A DNA stretch of 64,000 bases, from contig BTRK01000002.1 in the NCBI GenBank assembly GCA_036245805.1, forward strand, positions 24,669,067-24,733,066, read 5' to 3'. This DNA comes from Pristionchus mayeri (Eukaryota; Nematoda; Chromadorea; Rhabditida; Neodiplogasteridae). Shown piece after piece: positions 44,801-55,900 of the stretch. Position 1 is the stretch's first letter; each line of letters starts with the position of its first letter. Made by a program: the position numbers and the translations under genes. Under the pieces are notes generated by a model. The model made no database searches. It had not been told where the DNA came from and saw only the letters and a program-made list of their open reading frames with translations.

Positions 44801-47800
44801 CAAAGATTACGTCTTCTACGTCCCCAATCGATTCACTAAGCCACAAAGATTACGTCTTCTACGTCCCCATTCACTAAGCCACAATGGTTACGTCTTCTAC
44901 GTCCCCAATAGATTCACTAAGCCACAAAGATTACGTCTTCTACGTCCCCAATCGATTCACTAAGCCACAAAGATTACGTCTTCTACGTCCCCATTCACTA
45001 AGCCACAATGGTTACGTCTTCTACGTCCCCAATCGATTCACTAAGCCACAAAGATTACGTCTTCTACGTCCCCATTCACTAAGCCACAATGGTTACGTCT
45101 TCTACGTCCCCAATCGATTCACTAAGCCACAACGCTTACGTCTTCTACGTCCCCAATAGATTCACTAAGCCACAAAGATTACGTCTTCTACGTCCCCAAT
45201 AGATTCACTAAGCCACAAAGATTACGTCTTCTACGTCCCCAATAGATTCACTAAGCCACAAAGATTACGTCTTCTACGTCCCCATTCACTAAGCCACAAT
45301 GGTTACGTCTTCTACGTCCCCAATCGATTCACTAAGCCACAAAGATTACGTCTTCTACGTCCCCATTCACTAAGCCACAATGGTTACGTCTTCTACGTCC
45401 CCAATCGATTCACTAAGCCACAAAGATTACGTCTTCTACGTCCCCAATAGATTCACTAAGCCACAAAGATTACGTCTTCTACGTCCCCATTCACTAAGCC
45501 ACAATGGTTACGTCTTCTACGTCCCCAATCGATTCACTAAGCCACAACGCTTACGTCTTCTACGTCCCCATTCACTAAGCCACAATGGTTACGTCTTCTA
45601 CGTCCCCAATCGATTCACTAAGCCACAAAGATTACGTCTTCTACGTCCCCAATAGATTCACTAAGCCACAAAGATTACGTCTTCTACGTCCCCATTCACT
45701 AAGCCACAATGGTTACGTCTTCTACGTCCCCAATCGATTCACTAAGCCACAAAGATTACGTCTTCTACGTCCCCAATCGATTCACTAAGCCACAAAGATT
45801 ACGTCTTCTACGTCCCCATTCACTAAGCCACAATGGTTACGTCTTCTACGTCCCCAATCGATTCACTAAGCCACAAAGATTACGTCTTCTACGTCCCCAT
45901 TCACTAAGCCACAATGGTTACGTCTTCTACGTCCCCAATAGATTCACTAAGCCACAAAGATTACGTCTTCTACGTCCCCAATCGATTCACTAAGCCACAA
46001 AGATTACGTCTTCTACGTCCCCATTCACTAAGCCACAATGGTTACGTCTTCTACGTCCCCAATCGATTCACTAAGCCACAAAGATTACGTCTTCTACGTC
46101 CCCATTCACTAAGCCACAATGGTTACGTCTTCTACGTCCCCAATTGATTCACTTAGCCACAATGGTTACGTCTTCTACGTCCCCAATCGATTCACTAAGC
46201 CACAACGCTTACGTCTTCTACGTCCCCAATAGATTCACTAAGCCACAAAGATTACGTCTTCTACGTCCCCAATAGATTCACTAAGCCACAAAGATTACGT
46301 CTTCTACGTCCCCAATAGATTCACTAAGCCACAAAGATTACGTCTTCTACGTCCCCATTCACTAAGCCACAATGGTTACGTCTTCTACGTCCCCAATCGA
46401 TTCACTAAGCCACAAAGATTACGTCTTCTACGTCCCCAATCGATTCACTAAGCCACAAAGATTACGTCTTCTACGTCCCCATTCACTAAGCCACAATGGT
46501 TACGTCTTCTACGTCCCCAATCGATTCACTAAGCCACAAAGATTACGTCTTCTACGTCCCCATTCACTAAGCCACAATGGTTACGTCTTCTACGTCCCCA
46601 ATAGATTCACTAAGCCACAAAGATTACGTCTTCTACGTCCCCAATCGATTCACTAAGCCACAAAGATTACGTCTTCTACGTCCCCATTCACTAAGCCACA
46701 ATGGTTACGTCTTCTACGTCCCCAATCGATTCACTAAGCCACAAAGATTACGTCTTCTACGTCCCCATTCACTAAGCCACAATGGTTACGTCTTCTACGT
46801 CCCCAATTGATTCTCTAAGCCACAATGGTTACGTCTTCTACGTCCCCAATCGATTCACTAAGCCACAACGCTTACGTCTTCTACGTCCCCAATAGATTCA
46901 CTAAGCCACAAAGATTACGTCTTCTACGTCCCCATTCACTAAGCCACAATGGTTACGTCTTCTACGTCCCCAATCGATTCACTAAGCCACAATGGTTACG
47001 TCTTCTACGTCCCCATTCACTAAGCCACAATGGTTACGTCTTCTACGTCCCCAATCGATTCACTAAGCCACAAAGATTACGTCTTCTACGTCCCCATTCA
47101 CTAAGCCACAATGGTTACGTCTTCTACGTCCCCAATTGATTCACTTAGCCACAATGGTTACGTCTTCTACGTCCCCAATCGATTCACTAAGCCACAACGC
47201 TTACGTCTTCTACGTCCCCAATAGATTCACTAAGCCACAAAGATTACGTCTTCTACGTCCCCAATAGATTCACTAAGCCACAAAGATTACGTCTTCTACG
47301 TCCCCAATAGATTCACTAAGCCACAAAGATTACGTCTTCTACGTCCCCATTCACTAAGCCACAATGGTTACGTCTTCTACGTCCCCAATCGATTCACTAA
47401 GCCACAAAGATTACGTCTTCTACGTCCCCAATCGATTCATTAAGCCACAAAGATTACGTCTTCTACGTCCCCATTCACTAAGCCACAATGGTTACGTCTT
47501 CTACGTCCCCAATCGATTCACTAAGCCACAAAGATTACGTCTTCTACGTCCCCATTCACTAAGCCACAATGGTTACGTCTTCTACGTCCCCAATAGATTC
47601 ACTAAGCCACAAAGATTACGTCTTCTACGTCCCCAATCGATTCACTAAGCCACAAAGATTACGTCTTCTACGTCCCCATTCACTAAGCCACAATGGTTAC
47701 GTCTTCTACGTCCCCAATCGATTCACTAAGCCACAAAGATTACGTCTTCTACGTCCCCATTCACTAAGCCACAATGGTTACGTCTTCTACGTCCCCAATT

Positions 47801-49930
47801 GATTCTCTAAGCCACAATGGTTACGTCTTCTACGTCCCCAATCGATTCACTAAGCCACAACGCTTACGTCTTCTACGTCCCCAATAGATTCACTAAGCCA
47901 CAAAGATTACGTCTTCTACGTCCCCAATAGATTCACTAAGCCACAAAGATTACGTCTTCTACGTCCCCAATAGATTCACTAAGCCACAAAGATTACGTCT
48001 TCTACGTCCCCATTCACTAAGCCACAATGGTTACGTCTTCTACGTCCCCAATTGATTCACTTAGCCACAATGGTTACGTCTTCTACGTCCCCAATCGATT
48101 CACTAAGCCACAACGCTTACGTCTTCTACGTCCCCAATAGATTCACTAAGCCACAAAGATTACGTCTTCTACGTCCCCAATAGATTCACTAAGCCACAAA
48201 GATTACGTCTTCTACGTCCCCAATAGATTCACTAAGCCACAAAGATTACGTCTTCTACGTCCCCATTCACTAAGCCACAATGGTTACGTCTTCTACGTCC
48301 CCAATCGATTCACTAAGCCACAAAGATTACGTCTTCTACGTCCCCAATCGATTCACTAAGCCACAAAGATTACGTCTTCTACGTCCCCATTCACTAAGCC
48401 ACAATGGTTACGTCTTCTACGTCCCCAATCGATTCACTAAGCCACAAAGATTACGTCTTCTACGTCCCCATTCACTAAGCCACAATGGTTACGTCTTCTA
48501 CGTCCCCAATAGATTCACTAAGCCACAAAGATTACGTCTTCTACGTCCCCAATCGATTCACTAAGCCACAAAGATTACGTCTTCTACGTCCCCATTCACT
48601 AAGCCACAATGGTTACGTCTTCTACGTCCCCAATCGATTCACTAAGCCACAAAGATTACGTCTTCTACGTCCCCATTCACTAAGCCACAATGGTTACGTC
48701 TTCTACGTCCCCAATTGATTCTCTAAGCCACAATGGTTACGTCTTCTACGTCCCCAATCGATTCACTAAGCCACAACGCTTACGTCTTCTACGTCCCCAA
48801 TAGATTCACTAAGCCACAAAGATTACGTCTTCTACGTCCCCAATAGATTCACTAAGCCACAAAGATTACGTCTTCTACGTCCCCAATAGATTCACTAAGC
48901 CACAAAGATTACGTCTTCTACGTCCCCATTCACTAAGCCACAATGGTTACGTCTTCTACGTCCCCAATCGATTCACTAAGCCACAAAGATTACGTCTTCT
49001 ACGTCCCCATTCACTAAGCCACAATGGTTACGTCTTCTACGTCCCCAATCGATTCACTAAGCCACAAAGATTACGTCTTCTACGTCCCCAATAGATTCAC
49101 TAAGCCACAAAGATTACGTCTTCTACGTCCCCAATAGATTCACTAAGCCACAATGGTTACGTCTTCTACGTCCCCAATCGATTCACTAAGCCACAAAGAT
49201 TACGTCTTCTACGTCCCCAATAGATTCACTAAGCCACAAAGATTACGTCTTCTACGTCCCCAATAGATTCACTAAGCCACAAAGATTACGTCTTCTACGT
49301 CCCCAATAGATTCACTAAGCCACAAAGATTACGTCTTCTACGTCCCCATTCACTAAGCCACAATGGTTACGTCTTCTACGTCCCCAATTGATTCACTTAG
49401 CCACAATGGTTACGTCTTCTACGTCCCCAATCGATTCACTAAGCCACAACGCTTACGAATTCTACGTCCCCAATAGATTCACTAAGCCACAAAGATTACG
49501 TCTTCTACGTCCCCAATAGATTCACTAAGCCACAAAGATTACGTCTTCTACGTCCCCAATAGATTCACTAAGCCACAAAGATTACGTCTTCTACGTCCCC
49601 ATTCACTAAGCCACAATGGTTACGTCTTCTACGTCCCCAATCGATTCACTAAGCCACAAAGATTACGTCTTCTACGTCCCCATTCACTAAGCCACAATGG
49701 TTACGTCTTCTACGTCCCCAATAGATTCACTAAGCCACAAAGATTACGTCTTCTACGTCCCCAATCGATTCACTAAGCCACAAAGATTACGTCTTCTACG
49801 TCCCCATTCACTAAGCCACAATGGTTACGTCTTCTACGTCCCCAATCGATTCACTAAGCCACAAAGATTACGTCTTCTACGTCCCCATTCACTAAGCCAC
49901 AATGGTTACGTCTTCTACGTCCCCAATCGA
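14837..49930 (+). repeat. Array domain D: mosaic of a 539-bp, 13-monomer block and longer duplications
   Basis: A recurring block of 13 monomers (nine of 43 bp, four of 38 bp; 539 bp) starts at about 16,757, 19,619, 24,384, 25,796, 26,955, 29,941, 39,299, 43,763 and 46,825. It sits in longer duplicated segments. The segment near 16,304-17,730 recurs at +2,862. The segment near 40,339-42,265 recurs at +4,545. The segment near 18,713-19,300 recurs at +3,439 and again 1,035 bp further on. Core AGA dominates, with the order AGA, 38-bp TGG copy, AATCG repeated many times. Copies are very close to identical, with only scattered point changes. Confidence 0.85.
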
Positions 49931-52900
49931 TTCACTAAGCCACAACGCTTACGTCTTCTACGTCCCCAGTCGATTCACTAAGCCACAATGGTTACGTCTT
50001 CTACGTCCCCAGTCGATTCACTAAGCCACAATGGTTACGTCTTCTACGTCCCCAATCGATTCACTAAGCCACAACGCTTACGTCTTCTACGTCCCCAATC
50101 GATTCACTAAGCCACAACGCTTACGTCTTCTACGTCCCCAGTCGATTCACTAAGCCACAATGGTTACGTCTTCTACGTCCCCAGTCGATTCACTAAGCCA
50201 CAATGGTTACGTCTTCTACGTCCCCAATCGATTCACTAAGCCACAACGCTTACGTCTTCTACGTCCCCAATCGATTCACTAAGCCACAACGCTTACGTCT
50301 TCTACGTCCCCAGTCGATTCACTAAGCCACAACGCTTACGTCTTCTACGTCCCCAGTCGATTCACTAAGCCACAATGGTTACGTCTTCTACGTCCCCAGT
50401 CGATTCACTAAGCCACAACGCTTACGTCTTCTACGTCCCCAATCGATTCACTAAGCCACAACGCTTACGTCTTCTACGTCCCCAATCGATTCACTAAGCC
50501 ACAACGCTTACGTCTTCTACGTCCCCAGTCGATTCACTAAGCCACAATGGTTACGTCTTCTACGTCCCCAGTCGATTCACTAAGCCACAATGGTTACGTC
50601 TTCTACGTCCCCAATCGATTCACTAAGCCACAACGCTTACGTCTTCTACGTCCCCAATCGATTCACTAAGCCACAACGCTTACGTCTTCTACGTCCCCAG
50701 TCGATTCACTAAGCCACAATGGTTACGTCTTCTACGTCCCCAGTCGATTCACTAAGCCACAATGGTTACGTCTTCTACGTCCCCAATCGATTCACTAAGC
50801 CACAACGCTTACGTCTTCTACGTCCCCAATCGATTCACTAAGCCACAACGCTTACGTCTTCTACGTCCCCAGTCGATTCACTAAGCCACAATGGTTACGT
50901 CTTCTACGTCCCCAGTCGATTCACTAAGCCACAATGGTTACGTCTTCTACGTCCCCAATCGATTCACTAAGCCACAACGCTTACGTCTTCTACGTCCCCA
51001 ATCGATTCACCAAGCCACAACGCTTACGTCTTCTACGTCCCCAGTCGATTCACTAAGCCACAATGGTTACGTCTTCTACGTCCCCAATCGATTCACTAAG
51101 CCACAACGCTTACGTCTTCTACGTCCCCAATCGATTCACTAAGCCACAACGCTTACGTCTTCTACGTCCCCAGTCGATTCACTAAGCCACAATGGTTACG
51201 TCTTCTACGTCCCCAGTCGATTCACTAAGCCACAATGGTTACGTCTTCTACGTCCCCAATCGATTCACTAAGCCACAACGCTTACGTCTTCTACGTCCCC
51301 AATCGATTCACTAAGCCACAACGCTTACGTCTTCTACGTCCCCAGTCGATTCACTAAGCCACAATGGTTACGTCTTCTACGTCCCCAGTCGATTCACTAA
51401 GCCACAATGGTTACGTCTTCTACGTCCCCAATCGATTCACTAAGCCACAACGCTTACGTCTTCTACGTCCCCAATCGATTCACTAAGCCACAACGCTTAC
51501 GTCTTCTACGTCCCCAGTCGATTCACTAAGCCACAATGGTTACGTCTTCTACGTCCCCAGTCGATTCACTAAGCCACAATGGTTACGTCTTCTACGTCCC
51601 CAATCGATTCACTAAGCCACAACGCTTACGTCTTCTACGTCCCCAATCGATTCACTAAGCCACAACGCTTACGTCTTCTACGTCCCCAGTCGATTCACTA
51701 AGCCACAATGGTTACGTCTTCTACGTCCCCAGTCGATTCACTAAGCCACAATGGTTACGTCTTCTACGTCCCCAGTCGATTCACTAAGCCACAATGGTTA
51801 CGTCTTCTACGTCCCCAATCGATTCACTAAGCCACAACGCTTACGTCTTCTACGTCCCCAATCGATTCACTAAGCCACAACGCTTACGTCTTCTACGTCC
51901 CCAGTCGATTCACTAAGCCACAATGGTTACGTCTTCTACGTCCCCAGTCGATTCACTAAGCCACAATGGTTACGTCTTCTACGTCCCCAGTCGATTCACT
52001 AAGCCACAATGGTTACGTCTTCTACGTCCCCAATCGATTCACTAAGCCACAACGCTTACGTCTTCTACGTCCCCAGTCGATTCACTAAGCCACAATGGTT
52101 ACGTCTTCTACGTCCCCAATCGATTCACTAAGCCACAACGCTTACGTCTTCTACGTCCCCAATCGATTCACTAAGCCACAACGCTTACGTCTTCTACGTC
52201 CCCAGTCGATTCACTAAGCCACAATGGTTACGTCTTCTACGTCCCCAGTCGATTCACTAAGCCACAACGCTTACGTCTTCTACGTCCCCAATCGATTCAC
52301 TAAGCCACAACGCTTACGTCTTCTACGTCCCCAATCGATTCACTAAGCCACAACGCTTACGTCTTCTACGTCCCCAGTCGATTCACTAAGCCACAATGGT
52401 TACGTCTTCTACGTCCCCAGTCGATTCACTAAGCCACAATGGTTACGTCTTCTACGTCCCCAATCGATTCACTAAGCCACAACGCTTACGTCTTCTACGT
52501 CCCCAGTCGATTCACTAAGCCACAATGGTTACGTCTTCTACGTCCCCAGTCGATTCACTAAGCCACAATGGTTACGTCTTCTACGTCCCCAGTCGATTCA
52601 CTAAGCCACAACGCTTACGTCTTCTACGTCCCCAGTCGATTCACTAAGCCACAATGGTTACGTCTTCTACGTCCCCAATCGATTCACTAAGCCACAACGC
52701 TTACGTCTTCTACGTCCCCAGTCGATTCACTAAGCCACAATGGTTACGTCTTCTACGTCCCCAGTCGATTCACTAAGCCACAATGGTTACGTCTTCTACG
52801 TCCCCAATCGATTCACTAAGCCACAATGGTTACGTCTTCTACGTCCCCAATCGATTCACTAAGCCACAATGGTTACGTCTTCTACGTCCCCAGTCGATTC

Positions 52901-55900
52901 ACTAAGCCACAACGCTTACGTCTTCTACGTCCCCAGTCGATTCACTAAGCCACAATGGTTACGTCTTCTACGTCCCCAATCGATTCACTAAGCCACAACG
53001 CTTACGTCTTCTACGTCCCCAGTCGATTCACTAAGCCACAACGCTTACGTCTTCTACGTCCCCAGTCGATTCACTAAGCCACAATGGTTACGTCTTCTAC
53101 GTCCCCAGTCGATTCACTAAGCCACAATGGTTACGTCTTCTACGTCCCCAGTCGATTCACTAAGCCACAATGGTTACGTCTTCTACGTCCCCAGTCGATT
53201 CACTAAGCCACAATGGTTACGTCTTCTACGTCCCCAGTCGATTCACTAAGCCACAATGGTTACGTCTTCTACGTCCCCAGTCGATTCACTAAGCCACAAT
53301 GGTTACGTCTTCTACGTCCCCAGTCGATTCACTAAGCCACAATGGTTACGTCTTCTACGTCCCCAATCGATTCACTAAGCCACAATGGTTACGTCTTCTA
53401 CGTCCCCAATCGATTCACTAAGCCACAATGGTTACGTCTTCTACGTCCCCAGTCGATTCACTAAGCCACAACGCTTACGTCTTCTACGTCCCCAGTCGAT
53501 TCACTAAGCCACAATGGTTACGTCTTCTACGTCCCCAATCGATTCACTAAGCCACAGCGCTTACGTCTTCTACGTCCCCAATCGATTCACTAAGCCACAA
53601 CGCTTACGTCTTCTACGTCCCCAGTCGATTCACTAAGCCACAATGGTTACGTCTTCTACGTCCCCAGTCGATTCACTAAGCCACAATGGTTACGTCTTCT
53701 ACGTCCCCAGTCGATTCACTAAGCCACAATGGTTACGTCTTCTACGTCCCCAGTCGATTCACTAAGCCACAATGGTTACGTCTTCTACGTCCCCAATCGA
53801 TTCACTAAGCCACAACGCTTACGTCTTCTACGTCCCCAGTCGATTCACTAAGCCACAATGGTTACGTCTTCTACGTCCCCAGTCGATTCACTAAGCCACA
53901 ATGGTTACGTCTTCTACGTCCCCAGTCGATTCACTAAGCCACAATGGTTACGTCTTCTACGTCCCCAGTCGATTCACTAAGCCACAATGGTTACGTCTTC
54001 TACGTCCCCAATCGATTCACTAAGCCACAACGCTTACGTCTTCTACGTCCCCAATCGATTCACTAAGCCACAACGCTTACGTCTTCTACGTCCCCAGTCG
54101 ATTCACTAAGCCACAATGGTTACGTCTTCTACGTCCCCAGTCGATTCACTAAGCCACAATGGTTACGTCTTCTACGTCCCCAGTCGATTCACTAAGCCAC
54201 AATGGTTACGTCTTCTACGTCCCCAATCGATTCACTAAGCCACAACGCTTACGTCTTCTACGTCCCCAATCGATTCACTAAGCCACAACGCTTACGTCTT
54301 CTACGTCCCCAATCGATTCACTAAGCCACAACGCTTACGTCTTCTACGTCCCCAATCGATTCACTAAGCCACAACGCTTACGTCTTCTACGTCCCCAGTC
54401 GATTCACTAAGCCACAATGGTTACGTCTTCTACGTCCCCAGTCGATTCACTAAGCCACAATGGTTACGTCTTCTACGTCCCCAATCGATTCACTAAGCCA
54501 CAACGCTTACGTCTTCTACGTCCCCAGTCGATTCACTAAGCCACAATGGTTACGTCTTCTACGTCCCCAGTCGATTCACTAAGCCACAATGGTTACGTCT
54601 TCTACGTCCCCAGTCGATTCACTAAGCCACAACGCTTACGTCTTCTACGTCCCCAGTCGATTCACTAAGCCACAATGGTTACGTCTTCTACGTCCCCAAT
54701 CGATTCACTAAGCCACAACGCTTACGTCTTCTACGTCCCCAGTCGATTCACTAAGCCACAATGGTTACGTCTTCTACGTCCCCAGTCGATTCACTAAGCC
54801 ACAATGGTTACGTCTTCTACGTCCCCAATCGATTCACTAAGCCACAATGGTTACGTCTTCTACGTCCCCAATCGATTCACTAAGCCACAATGGTTACGTC
54901 TTCTACGTCCCCAGTCGATTCACTAAGCCACAACGCTTACGTCTTCTACGTCCCCAGTCGATTCACTAAGCCACAATGGTTACGTCTTCTACGTCCCCAA
55001 TCGATTCACTAAGCCACAACGCTTACGTCTTCTACGTCCCCAGTCGATTCACTAAGCCACAACGCTTACGTCTTCTACGTCCCCAGTCGATTCACTAAGC
55101 CACAATGGTTACGTCTTCTACGTCCCCAGTCGATTCACTAAGCCACAATGGTTACGTCTTCTACGTCCCCAGTCGATTCACTAAGCCACAATGGTTACGT
55201 CTTCTACGTCCCCAGTCGATTCACTAAGCCACAATGGTTACGTCTTCTACGTCCCCAGTCGATTCACTAAGCCACAATGGTTACGTCTTCTACGTCCCCA
55301 GTCGATTCACTAAGCCACAATGGTTACGTCTTCTACGTCCCCAGTCGATTCACTAAGCCACAATGGTTACGTCTTCTACGTCCCCAGTCGATTCACTAAG
55401 CCACAATGGTTACGTCTTCTACGTCCCCAATCGATTCACTAAGCCACAACGCTTACGTCTTCTACGTCCCCAGTCGATTCACTAAGCCACAATGGTTACG
55501 TCTTCTACGTCCCCAGTCGATTCACTAAGCCACAATGGTTACGTCTTCTACGTCCCCAGTCGATTCACTAAGCCACAACGCTTACGTCTTCTACGTCCCC
55601 AGTCGATTCACTAAGCCACAATGGTTACGTCTTCTACGTCCCCAATCGATTCACTAAGCCACAACGCTTACGTCTTCTACGTCCCCAGTCGATTCACTAA
55701 GCCACAATGGTTACGTCTTCTACGTCCCCAGTCGATTCACTAAGCCACAATGGTTACGTCTTCTACGTCCCCAATCGATTCACTAAGCCACAATGGTTAC
55801 GTCTTCTACGTCCCCAATCGATTCACTAAGCCACAATGGTTACGTCTTCTACGTCCCCAGTCGATTCACTAAGCCACAACGCTTACGTCTTCTACGTCCC

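Noticed and set aside
3523..51142. Many open frames of 60-131 residues with MVTSSTSPIDSLSH-type repeats inside the array
   Set aside because: They are the satellite read in three frames (43 is one more than a multiple of 3), all end at the TAA of CACTAAG, overlap each other in different frames, and show no start context or codon bias.
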